Shown piece by piece: positions 5,694 to 12,478 of a stretch of 12,478 nt of DNA. The DNA comes from Phycisphaerales bacterium UBA3158. GTDB lineage: Bacteria > Planctomycetota > Phycisphaerae > Phycisphaerales > SM1A02. The notes under the pieces are model-generated. The model did no database searches and was not told where the DNA came from. It was given only the letters and a program-made list of their open reading frames with translations. The translations under genes and the position numbers were made by a program. Location: positions 1-12,478 of the forward strand of contig DEYM01000173.1 in the NCBI GenBank assembly GCA_002364555.1, given 5' to 3'. Position 1 is the first letter of the stretch, and each line of letters begins with the position of its first letter.

Positions 5694-7021
5694 TTCCCCT
5701 GGTGCTCTGCTTGACGGCCTTGCCCGTTCAGGGCACGTCCACTCCGACCTGGCATGGGGAGGTCGAGGGCATCGTCGAGCAGCATTGCAGCGGATGCCAT
5801 TCATCATCCGGTCCGGCTCCGTTTCCGCTTCGGAGCTATGAGGATGTCGCCAATCGATCCAATTTCATCGAGGTCGTCATTCGTGAAGGCATCATGCCTC
5901 CATGGCTTCCGTCTGATTCGGGTCTTCCACTCCAGTCCCATCGGGGACTGTCCAAGCGTGAAATCCAGACCGTTTCGGATTGGATCCGGGGGGGACGTCC
6001 CATCGGCCAGTCTGGAGAGGTCTCTCCGAAGGACGATCGGGTTGCTGGTATTCCTGAAGCGGATCTCTCGATTCGCATGACGAATCAATGGATGATCCCA
6101 GCGGAAGGTGGGAAGAACTGGGGGCGTCGAGAAAGGGACAAGCGGACGTTCGTCCTGCCCTTGGGAAATGACCGTTCGCTTCGAGTCCGGGAGATGCGAT
6201 ACGAGACATCCGCTCCCAAGGCTGTTCATGCCGTTTCCTTTCTGGCAGATGACCAGGGGCACGCCAGATATGTGGATGAACGGGAGGAGGGGCCTGGTCA
6301 CTACATGACCGGTGATGTGAATGACAGGCCATCGGGGGAACTGGGCAGTGTCGGCATCGGAAGCAGATCGCTTCAACTACCTCCTGGATACCACTGGGAG
6401 ATACCGGCTCGATCTGATCTTGTGATGCAGGTGCATTTCCGACCAACCGGTCGCTCCATGCCCCTGCAGGAATCGGTGGACATGTGGTTCGTGAAGGACG
6501 AGATGGACAGCCGGGCTGTCCGTACGCTTCTGAACATGATCTGGCGGGTCGATGTCCCTACAGGGGAGATCTCCAAGCTGACCGAGTCCTGGATGCTTCC
6601 CGTCGATGTGGATCTGCTTGGATTCACGGCAAGAGGATCGGGCGTCCTGACCGAACTTGATCTGACGGCACACTTTCCGGATGGTCGGATCGTGAAGCTC
6701 CTGGATATTCCCGATTTCGACCCGCATTGGAGGCAGACCTGGCTGCTTGAGAAGAGCAGCCGCCTGCCTGCGGGAACCAGAGTGGTGGGTTCATGGGCTC
6801 TGGAGAACACAAACGACAACCCACGAAATCCATTTATCCCACTCCAGCGATATGTCACGGCACGTCGAACCGGTGTGCTGGCGACCATGCTGCACGTGGC
6901 GGCCGTCGATTCCGTCGACGATGAAGCGTTGAAATCATGGCATCAAGGCATGATTCGTTCCAGGCCGGCAGCTCAGAAGCCCACCGTTGAACCGGACAAG
7001 TCGCCGTCTGGCCAGTCTTGA
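5669..7021 (+). CDS. Periplasmic CxxCH haem / copper ascorbate-dependent monooxygenase-like protein
   Basis: A protein of 450 residues. ATG 5669 has GGGAG eight bases upstream and a short export signal (about 8-22); a TTG at 5690, overlapping the upstream stop as TTGA, is an alternative. Residues 30-110 form a cytochrome-c-like domain with haem motif CSGCH (40-44), APFPLRSYEDV and a later MPPW (76-79), as in planctomycete proteins that join such a domain to a copper type II monooxygenase-like fold. The rest (about 130-420) has that fold's signature parts: KAVHAVSF (184-191) and LPPGYHWEIPARSDLVMQVHFRPTGR (238-261). Where relatives often have two adjacent histidines (VHH), this one has VHA, so copper binding at that site is doubtful. 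Substrate is unknown. The redoxin half, which I recall as N-terminally fused in similar proteins, is here a separate overlapping gene. Confidence 0.75.
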   Translation: MLHREDALIPLVLCLTALPVQGTSTPTWHGEVEGIVEQHCSGCHSSSGPAPFPLRSYEDVANRSNFIEVVIREGIMPPWLPSDSGLPLQSHRGLSKREIQTVSDWIRGGRPIGQSGEVSPKDDRVAGIPEADLSIRMTNQWMIPAEGGKNWGRRERDKRTFVLPLGNDRSLRVREMRYETSAPKAVHAVSFLADDQGHARYVDEREEGPGHYMTGDVNDRPSGELGSVGIGSRSLQLPPGYHWEIPARSDLVMQVHFRPTGRSMPLQESVDMWFVKDEMDSRAVRTLLNMIWRVDVPTGEISKLTESWMLPVDVDLLGFTARGSGVLTELDLTAHFPDGRIVKLLDIPDFDPHWRQTWLLEKSSRLPAGTRVVGSWALENTNDNPRNPFIPLQRYVTARRTGVLATMLHVAAVDSVDDEALKSWHQGMIRSRPAAQKPTVEPDKSPSGQS

Positions 7022-7142
7022 TTCTGTCGCGATGAATCCGGTCGCTTGATACATGGTGCCTTTGCGCGATAGTCTGCCTTGCAGGTATTCGATGAAGGGT
7101 TGTTTCCGACCCTCAAAAAATTCAACTGTGAGGATCCATTCC

Positions 7143-7679
7143 ATGGCTCGCGTATGCTCAATCCTATTGGTCGCTCTTGTGATGATTGGTTGTTCGGCGA
7201 CGCCGGAGACCTCCGAGGCTCGTGGCGAACTCTCCGATCAGGCACAGGCGACGACAAGTCGTTTTCGTGAATTCGATTCCCGAACCAATTCATTCTTCGA
7301 CAGCGCCTATGGATATGCCGTGTTTCCGAAGATCACGAAGGGTTCCGCCGGAATCGGTGGAGCCTACGGTCGGGGAGTCGTCTACAAGGGTGGTCAGATG
7401 ACTGGATATTCCAGCGTCACCCAGGGAAGCATCGGTGCCCAGCTTGGTGGCATGTCGTGGTCAGAGATCGTCTTCTTCCAGAACCGTTGGGCCTATGACA
7501 AGTTCACGAGTAATGAATTCGCCGCCTCCGCGGATGCCTCCTGGGCTGGTCCCGACAAGGGTGGTGCCAACACGTTGAACTACAGCGACGGTGTCATGAT
7601 CTTCACGATGGATGCTCGCGGCCTCTCTGCCAGTGCGGCCATCGGGGCGCAGCAGTTCAACTTCGAAGCGGCCAATTGA
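7143..7679 (+). CDS. SYLF/Ysc84-domain lipoprotein
   Basis: A protein of 178 residues. ATG 7143 is preceded by GAGGA (7130-7134) with eight-base spacing. It begins with a lipoprotein signal peptide and lipobox MIGC (Cys17). From about residue 25 to the end it matches the SYLF (Ysc84) family, with the typical FFDSAYGYAVFPKITKGSAGIGGAYGRG block split over 51-78, then GSIGAQLGG (95-103) and SEIVFFQN (107-114). In eukaryotes the family binds phosphoinositides; in bacteria its role, likely at the envelope surface, is unknown. The stop overlaps the TTG start of the next gene, suggesting translational coupling. It lies 121 bases after the monooxygenase-like gene, so a shared transcript is possible but unproven. 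Confidence 0.9.
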   Translation: MARVCSILLVALVMIGCSATPETSEARGELSDQAQATTSRFREFDSRTNSFFDSAYGYAVFPKITKGSAGIGGAYGRGVVYKGGQMTGYSSVTQGSIGAQLGGMSWSEIVFFQNRWAYDKFTSNEFAASADASWAGPDKGGANTLNYSDGVMIFTMDARGLSASAAIGAQQFNFEAAN

Positions 7680-8131
7680 GCACTGAGGGAAACATCGAAG
7701 CCGCTTCAGATTTTCTGATCGTGGGTGTCATCGAGACATCGATTTATGTCGATGACATGAAGCGTTCGGTCGACTTCTATTCCGAAACACTCGGATTCAC
7801 CCCTGCGGATACGGAGCAGGGCCGAAGATTGGCTGCGATGTGGGCGGGTCCGAGACAGGTGCTGCTCATCTGCCTTCGTGGTGGCTCCGTGAAACCCATA
7901 GAGATAAGAGGAGGTCACATCCCTGCCCATGATGGCAGAGGGCCTCTCCATGTCTGCTTCGGCGTTACCGAAGAGAGCCGGGAATCATGGCGAAAGCGCC
8001 TGGCCATGTCGAATGTCCCGCTCACTGGCGAAGTTGACTGGTCGACAGGTGGCTGGAGCCTGTATTTCGATGATCCTGACGGTCATGTCATCGAACTCAA
8101 GAGTTCGGATTGGTCTGGCAGACCTATTTGA
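7676..8131 (+). CDS. VOC-superfamily protein (glyoxalase/dioxygenase-like fold)
   Basis: A protein of 151 residues in the vicinal oxygen chelate fold: IYVDDMKRSVDFYSETLGF (23-41) is the usual first betaalphabeta unit, GPLHVCFGV (89-97) opens the second, and FDDPDGHVIEL (131-141) is the classic last strand. Candidate metal ligands are His92 and Glu140. The position normally held by the first His (usually HxxIxV) is Glu20, so metal binding may differ. The start is taken as TTG 7676, overlapping the upstream TGA as TTGA; no strong ribosome site is seen, and GTG 7721 is a shorter option. Activity and substrate cannot be named from sequence. Coupling to the SYLF lipoprotein is unusual and unexplained, as this protein lacks an export signal. 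Confidence 0.85.
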   Translation: MSTEGNIEAASDFLIVGVIETSIYVDDMKRSVDFYSETLGFTPADTEQGRRLAAMWAGPRQVLLICLRGGSVKPIEIRGGHIPAHDGRGPLHVCFGVTEESRESWRKRLAMSNVPLTGEVDWSTGGWSLYFDDPDGHVIELKSSDWSGRPI

Positions 8132-8319
8132 GCCGGGCTGTGCCGTCGCTCGGGTTCGACTACAGATTCGCAATCATGACGAGAACAACTGCCGACGTGG
8201 CCACCACGGCCCTTCTGGCCCAACGTTCAAATCTCATGTTCAATGTCCTTCCTGCGCATCGATCTTCACGTAGATGCGTAACTTCCCTATCCAAACACTA
8301 ATCCGTATTTGAGGGATGC

Positions 8320-8368
8320 CAAATCAACTCGCCGGATTTTCATCAGATTCCGCCGTCTGGTTGATTTG
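8320..8368. terminator. Inverted repeat between convergent genes
   Basis: The 280-base gap between the VOC gene (+) and the large membrane-protein gene (-) holds no convincing gene. CAAATCAAC (8320-8328) is exactly complementary to GTTGATTTG (8360-8368), with a 31-base spacer containing a smaller CGGA/TCCG pairing (8333-8336, 8349-8352). The location between convergent genes fits a bidirectional terminator, but there is no proper T run on either side. Confidence 0.3.
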
Positions 8369-8411
8369 TGAGGTCTGAGGAACAGCAGGACTGAACTCGT
8401 TCCTGAAGGCG

Positions 8412-10664
8412 TCAGATCATCAGGAGCGTGATCAGCAGCCATACCGAGGTGGTCAGTGGCCAGAACACCATCTTGGCGATCTTGTCATGGGTACTCATGG
8501 AGCTCATGTGGTCTTCGGAGGTCTGCAAGATGTAGCTGCTGACCACTACCAGCATCATGATTCCGAATACGGAGGCGTTCAGAGCCTGCTTGTAGGGCTG
8601 CAGAAGCGATGCCTGGTCGCCGATGCTGCCATCGATCGTGTTGAGTACGAGAACGGCCATGAGCGGTCCGACCACGACCAGTACCTGCATGGTGTCGTAG
8701 CCCAGTCGACCTCTTCGATTGTCGTGCCGGGTACTCATGAGCGTCAGTACGAACAGTATGGCCAGAACGGCCAGTAGCGGCATGAGATCATCAAGGATGA
8801 TGGAGGACAGGTCCCTGAGGGTTGCGAACACGAAGACGCATCTGGGGGCGTCGTTCCCAGCAAGTGGTACGGTGACGGCGGCTTTATCAGGATTCACGGC
8901 AGCCATGTACATGCCCATGAAGGATTCGATGTAGACCTCGCCAGGGGTCACGACTGTGGAGGCCAGACCCGGCGACAGGTTGGCGTTCATCGACCAATAG
9001 TCATTCAGATTGGGAAGCAGGAATGTGTTCGATGAAAGAGGAGAGATATCCATCGGAACTTCCATGACCTGATTTCCAAACGGATAGAGGGCCGATCGTG
9101 TCATTTGAGAAAACTCGGCCTTGAAGCTGAAGCTAATCAACTCATGATCGTCCATCGTCTTCTTGTTGAGAAGATTCCATTCCTCATTCGATGCTGTCGG
9201 GAACAACACATTGTTCGGACGTGGATCCGGAATGGAAAGCGGTACCTTCAGCCACGCTCTCCCGATGAGGGCGCAGCCCGCGCCGTTGTAATCGACTGCA
9301 TCGACATAGATGGTCACGTAGCAGGGGGCTATGGTCGCGTTCTGATTCAGCGTCTGCTGGCGAACGAGATAGTTGGCCTTGAATTCATCGAGTACCTGGA
9401 CATCGGTGATCGGGATGATGCTTTGGCTGATGGGTGGGGAATCTTGTCGGACAATGACCCACAGATAGACCAGGCCGACGACCATGATGATCGATGCCAG
9501 TGTCGACATGAGGAAGAGATTTCGAGTTCCCGGTATCCACATGCAGATCAGCAGTATGATTCCCGCCACCGCGTAGCTGAGATAGCCCGTGGTCAGGACA
9601 CTGGGAGCGAATGTCGAGTTCATTTCAGGAACAAGTTCATTCTCATATTGGATCAGGCATATCGCGATACTCAGGTTCGGGACTGATATCGAGGAAATGT
9701 AGAATCGGCTGGTGTAGTCCTCGCCTGCGAAACTTTCTGTGTTGGGCTTGTTGTCCTTGATGCTCTGATGGATCAAGGGCATGGCGAATTGATATTCGTC
9801 AAACGGAATGATGTTTTCCGAATAGGGATTGTTCATCGGATAGCCGAGTACTCTGAAGTGATCCTGTTGCAGGCGATCAGGGACAACCATGAAGCTCCAG
9901 CCAGTGCTGGAAAGATTCATTCCAAACAGCTTCTGATGGAGATTCGTCTCGGTTCCATAGCTCCAGATGGCACCGCCTTCGCTTGGCTTGACGCCCATTT
10001 CCAGAGGCATGATCAACTGTATGCCATCGTCCAGTTCCTTTGGCAGAAGGCATGGAGACGTGACTCCCATTCGAGTGCCATTCCCGGTGATTTGATCCAG
10101 GCTGTTCCAGTCCGGGACCGTCACCCATGCCGCTGTTTTCCTGACGAAGGAAGTGGAGCTATCGGATGAATTCATGTCTTCAAGTCGAAGCTCGAGGATG
10201 TATGGATCCTCACCGTCTTGTGCTGGAACGAGTATTCCCACGCAACTGGAGAAGTCATCGGGGTTGTCGATGTACTCCTTCATTATGTCTTTGACCCGAG
10301 CCTCATCGCCGCTTTTCCATGCCTCCTGGATTCTTTTCAGCACATCTGTGGCGATGAGCGTCTCAGTCTCCATGATCTTCTCGGCGCCATCGCAGGCATT
10401 GCAGGCCCTCTGCATGGCTTTCGCTCTAACGCTGTTCTGCAGGGTGGTGTCCTTGATGAACATCAGGATGCCCATGATGAGAAGCCACGCGACAAAGGCC
10501 GTCGAGAGCCATTTCAGCAGGCGTATCAGCAACGTGTTTTTCTTGGTTCGGGAGGCATTCATGAGGATGTGATACTCAGGTTCTGGTCGGAATTCAATGG
10601 TACCAAGGGAGGGAAGCTCCGAAACGTCTTCCTGGAAGGTATCCTCCAGCTCTATGGAATTCAT
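8412..10664 (-). CDS. Cache-like sensor fused to a pentameric ligand-gated ion channel-like module
   Basis: A 750-residue membrane protein with no clear single-family match by eye. Predicted order: acidic cytosolic tail (1-45), helix 49-70, Cache-like extracytoplasmic domain (about 75-355; GWSFMVV at 255-261, DYTSRFYISSISVPNLSIAI at 316-335), helices 360-377 and 383-405, second extracytoplasmic domain (about 410-620), and four helices (625-644, 658-675, 695-713, 731-750). The second half has pLGIC-like marks: YPFGNQ (527-532) resembling the Pro-loop YPFDxQ, a PGEVYIESF stretch (574-582), a proline at the start of the first of the four helices (Pro629), and an end immediately after the last helix. 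Basic residues in the 645-653 loop fit it being cytosolic. ATG 10664 overlaps the neighbour's start; ATG 10562 (residue 35) is possible and neither has a good ribosome site. CNAC at 88-91 follows helix 1. Alternative: a two-domain sensor without channel function. Confidence 0.6.
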   Translation of the reverse strand: MNSIELEDTFQEDVSELPSLGTIEFRPEPEYHILMNASRTKKNTLLIRLLKWLSTAFVAWLLIMGILMFIKDTTLQNSVRAKAMQRACNACDGAEKIMETETLIATDVLKRIQEAWKSGDEARVKDIMKEYIDNPDDFSSCVGILVPAQDGEDPYILELRLEDMNSSDSSTSFVRKTAAWVTVPDWNSLDQITGNGTRMGVTSPCLLPKELDDGIQLIMPLEMGVKPSEGGAIWSYGTETNLHQKLFGMNLSSTGWSFMVVPDRLQQDHFRVLGYPMNNPYSENIIPFDEYQFAMPLIHQSIKDNKPNTESFAGEDYTSRFYISSISVPNLSIAICLIQYENELVPEMNSTFAPSVLTTGYLSYAVAGIILLICMWIPGTRNLFLMSTLASIIMVVGLVYLWVIVRQDSPPISQSIIPITDVQVLDEFKANYLVRQQTLNQNATIAPCYVTIYVDAVDYNGAGCALIGRAWLKVPLSIPDPRPNNVLFPTASNEEWNLLNKKTMDDHELISFSFKAEFSQMTRSALYPFGNQVMEVPMDISPLSSNTFLLPNLNDYWSMNANLSPGLASTVVTPGEVYIESFMGMYMAAVNPDKAAVTVPLAGNDAPRCVFVFATLRDLSSIILDDLMPLLAVLAILFVLTLMSTRHDNRRGRLGYDTMQVLVVVGPLMAVLVLNTIDGSIGDQASLLQPYKQALNASVFGIMMLVVVSSYILQTSEDHMSSMSTHDKIAKMVFWPLTTSVWLLITLLMI

Positions 10665-11025
10665 ACCCCATGAAATTGATCAGGATGTGTTCGTGCTCCT
10701 CGCCGATGGCGGCATCAATCGTGACAATGCCAAGGTGTTCACGGAGGATGTCGAATCGATGGTGGCCAACGGCTTCAACAAGTTGATTATCGACTGTTCG
10801 AAGCTCGATTACATCTCGAGCAGTGGACTTGGAACATTGCTGGTGCTCAACAAGAGGATGAAGGCCGCTGGTGGCGATGTGAAGCTGTGCAGTCTCAAAG
10901 GAATCGTCGCACAAGCCCTTCAGTTGATACGCCTGGACCATCTCTTCGGTATCTATACCGATCTTGGACAGGCTCGACTGGCCTTCAGATCCGGTGATGA
11001 AGAGTCCTCAGATGGAGAAGCGTGA
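10654..11025 (+). CDS. STAS-domain protein (anti-sigma-factor antagonist-like)
   Basis: A 123-residue single STAS domain. Visible features are strand MEFIPHEIDQDVFVLLADG, NAKVFTEDVESM, strand KLIIDCSKL, and the key loop DYISSSGLGTLL (52-63). In SpoIIAA-type proteins this loop carries the serine phosphorylated by an anti-sigma kinase; the matching residue here is Ser56, and the preceding Asp of SpoIIAA is Ser55. The last residues (113-123) are acidic. By family it acts in the cytoplasm as a switch in partner-switching regulation, but no anti-sigma kinase or sigma factor is in the window. ATG 10654 is chosen by domain start; GGAAGG (10634-10639) is rather far away. Its first 11 bases overlap the divergent gene's start, and four bases separate it from the SDR gene. 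Confidence 0.9.
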   Translation: MEFIPHEIDQDVFVLLADGGINRDNAKVFTEDVESMVANGFNKLIIDCSKLDYISSSGLGTLLVLNKRMKAAGGDVKLCSLKGIVAQALQLIRLDHLFGIYTDLGQARLAFRSGDEESSDGEA

Positions 11026-11029
11026 AGGC

Positions 11030-11791
11030 ATGTCCTCATTGTTTGACTTGAGCGGACGAACTGCACTCGTGACAGGCAGCACCAGAGGACTTGGGAGAGC
11101 GATGGCTCTTTCCCTGGCGCAGGCTGGTGCGCGTGTCGTCCTGAACTACGCCAATGACGAGGAGCGTGGTCTCGCCTGTCAGCAGTCGTTCCTGAAGGCG
11201 GGGCATGAATCACTGCTGGTCGGTGCTTCCGTCGTAGAGGAAGAGGACGTGGACAGACTGGTTTCGACCGTGGAGTCGGCATTCGGCGGTATCGATATTC
11301 TCGTCGTCAATGCCACGCCGATGCAGCCTCGAAACCCCATCGAGTCGTATGACTGGGCATTCCATCAGCAAATGATCGACTACTTCCTGAAAAGCCCCTT
11401 CCTGCTTGCTCGGCGAGTACTGCCCCACATGAAGAAGCAGGGCTGGGGAAGAATAATCAACATGGGATCCGAGGTGCTGGCGAGAGGGATCGGGCATTTC
11501 AGTCCCTATGTCGCCGCCAAGGGTGCCCAGTACGGATGGACGAAATCGATGGCCACGGAGTTGGCTTCCCATGGCGTCACCGTCAACATGATCTCTCCTG
11601 GATGGATACCGGTCGAAAGACACGCCGGAACATCACAATCGAAGATCGACTCGTATCAATCGGCTGTCCCGGCCGGTCGCATGGGCGTACCGGAGGATCT
11701 GGCCGGTTCCGTGGTGTTTCTTGCAAGCGACTCGTCGAGTTTCGTCACCGGTCAGAACATCCATGTCAATGGTGGCGTCACCACGGCCTGA
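11030..11791 (+). CDS. Short-chain dehydrogenase/reductase (FabG-like, atypical)
   Basis: A 253-residue classical SDR with Rossmann fold. TGSTRGLG (15-22) is the NAD(P)-binding motif, NAT (94-96) takes the place of NAG, catalytic Ser147 is in NMGSEV, and Tyr160-x3-Lys164 is the active-site pair. The ISPGWIP segment (188-194) and a C-terminal GQNIHVNGG (241-249) are typical of FabG-type SDRs. The family's helix Asn appears to be replaced by an aromatic residue near 119 (segment IDYFLKSPF), so the catalytic tetrad may be incomplete. ATG 11030 is chosen for fit; GGAG (11014-11017) lies 12 bases before it, inside the STAS gene. Likely co-transcribed with the STAS gene. The substrate is unknown; a fatty-acid-synthesis role is not supported by neighbours. 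Confidence 0.88.
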   Translation: MSSLFDLSGRTALVTGSTRGLGRAMALSLAQAGARVVLNYANDEERGLACQQSFLKAGHESLLVGASVVEEEDVDRLVSTVESAFGGIDILVVNATPMQPRNPIESYDWAFHQQMIDYFLKSPFLLARRVLPHMKKQGWGRIINMGSEVLARGIGHFSPYVAAKGAQYGWTKSMATELASHGVTVNMISPGWIPVERHAGTSQSKIDSYQSAVPAGRMGVPEDLAGSVVFLASDSSSFVTGQNIHVNGGVTTA

Positions 11792-11953
11792 TCATGTGCC
11801 ATTCCGGCGATGTTCGGGACTCGTCCATCGTCATTCACATGGCTCGGTGTTGATCCGTCAGCCGTCTCGATTCGCAAGTAACGTAAATTCATTGGTTGCG
11901 CTTGCTGGCATGAAGCTCGACAAGTAGCCTTCAGTCAATCGGACAGCGATCTG

Positions 11954-11971
11954 GATCGACGGTCGTCGATC
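11954..11971. promoter_or_regulatory. Inverted repeat just upstream of the DUF6797-like gene
   Basis: GATCGACG (11954-11961) and CGTCGATC (11964-11971) are exact reverse complements separated by GT. The repeat lies 19 bases before the ATG at 11991 and immediately before the ribosome site. It could be an operator for a dimeric regulator or an RNA hairpin affecting translation. The rest of the 199-base gap after the SDR gene (11792-11990) shows no convincing gene or clear promoter. Confidence 0.4.
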
Positions 11972-11990
11972 AACTCGAGGGACATGAAAC

Positions 11991-12478
11991 ATGGCATTCA
12001 AAGTGATTGTGAACAGTGCTCCCTTCCTGCTCATCAATATCATTCTCGCTTCATCGAGTGGGCAGACGACGCCGTGGGAATCAATGGACTACGGACCGTT
12101 TCTGTCATCCGCCGTAGAAGTCGAGCATGGCAACATCGCCTACAAGGGCGTGGCCGTTCCACTGGGAACGACCCCCGATGGTCAGATGACAATGCTCTTC
12201 GATACGGATCTGCTGAGATGGGCGGCGGGCTGGCATGGAGATGGCGTGGATCTCAGGGGAATCGTCTACGACGGTCCTCACGGTATTCATCCGAGGATCG
12301 ACGGTACGCTCGACTGGAGCACCGGATCAAGACCCGGTGCATCGACATCAGGCGAATTCGTCGACCTCAGACCCTGGAAGTATGGTCCGATGAATCCTCG
12401 AGACGGTCGATGGAACGGAGTGCGTGTCAGTGGTGACGAGGTCGCGCTCTCCTACCGCGTCGGTGCGACGCAAGTACT
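11991..12478 (+). CDS. Secreted DUF6797-like protein (3' partial)
   Basis: The open frame runs off the right edge after 162 codons. ATG 11991 has GAGGG (11977-11981) nine bases upstream and is followed by a hydrophobic signal peptide (about 4-22). The mature part has a pattern I recognise from planctomycete and verrucomicrobial proteins annotated DUF6797: MDYGPFLSS (32-40), IAYKGVAVPLG (49-59), MLFDTDLLRWAAGW (68-81), YDGPHGIHP (93-101) and a VALSYRVG strand (151-158). Such proteins are usually long and often carry cytochrome-c-like haem domains further on, which would lie outside this window; that is family knowledge and not visible here. Periplasmic location is inferred from the signal peptide. 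The exact DUF number is from memory. Confidence 0.68.
   Translation, partial: MAFKVIVNSAPFLLINIILASSSGQTTPWESMDYGPFLSSAVEVEHGNIAYKGVAVPLGTTPDGQMTMLFDTDLLRWAAGWHGDGVDLRGIVYDGPHGIHPRIDGTLDWSTGSRPGASTSGEFVDLRPWKYGPMNPRDGRWNGVRVSGDEVALSYRVGATQV

Noticed and set aside
5205..5807. 200-codon minus-strand open frame opposite the redoxin and monooxygenase-like genes
   Set aside because: It has no domain and is covered by two plus-strand genes with clear motifs and ribosome sites.
8132..8411. Possible small gene in the gap between convergent genes
   Set aside because: Open frames here continue from neighbouring shadows, lack ribosome sites and show no recognisable protein features.
9105..9686. 193-codon plus-strand open frame inside the large membrane-protein gene
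   Set aside because: No recognisable features. The opposite frame shows membrane helices and consistent topology over 750 residues.

Overview
The window looks like a chromosomal segment of a planctomycete, most likely a marine member of the Phycisphaerae. Supporting signs are a DksA/TraR-like gene with a histone-H1-like lysine tail next to lspA, a dockerin repeat on a secreted YHYH protein, a redoxin / cytochrome c / copper-monooxygenase-like gene pair, a DUF6797-like secreted protein, and several starts without a clear Shine-Dalgarno site. This assignment rests on gene content, not on a phylogeny. No phage, insertion-sequence, integrase or CRISPR signal was seen. Every gene-free stretch is shorter than 300 bases.

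Layout. Bases 1-1295 (+): 3' part of a DksA/TraR-like regulator whose zinc-finger cysteines are mostly lost, overlapping lspA (signal peptidase II) by four bases. Bases 1375-1601 (+): tRNA-Ser(GGA) and tRNA-Pro(GGG), separated by a hairpin and closed by a perfect 26-bp palindrome. Bases 1664-3016 (-): a secreted beta-propeller (BNR/sialidase-like) protein with a C-terminal SnoaL-like domain. It is divergent from upp (uracil phosphoribosyltransferase, 3083-3724, +). Bases 3945-4991 (+): a secreted dockerin-YHYH protein with a cysteine-rich tail. Bases 5127-8131 (+): a thioredoxin-fold lipoprotein overlapping a CxxCH/copper-monooxygenase-like protein, then a SYLF/Ysc84 lipoprotein overlapping a VOC-fold protein. 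Bases 8412-10664 (-): a 750-residue multi-pass membrane protein. Head to head with it (+): a STAS-domain protein and a closely spaced SDR oxidoreductase (10654-11791). Bases 11991-12478 (+): the 5' part of a DUF6797-like secreted protein.

Most notable is the 750-residue membrane protein. It reads as a cytosolic tail, a helix, a Cache-like extracytoplasmic sensor, two helices, a second extracytoplasmic domain with a Pro-loop-like YPFGNQ motif, and four terminal helices. This matches the layout of a pentameric ligand-gated ion channel (Cys-loop/Pro-loop receptor) carrying an added Cache module. It is encoded head to head with, and overlaps the start of, a STAS regulator. Whether the three genes at 8412-11791 work together is only an inference from position.
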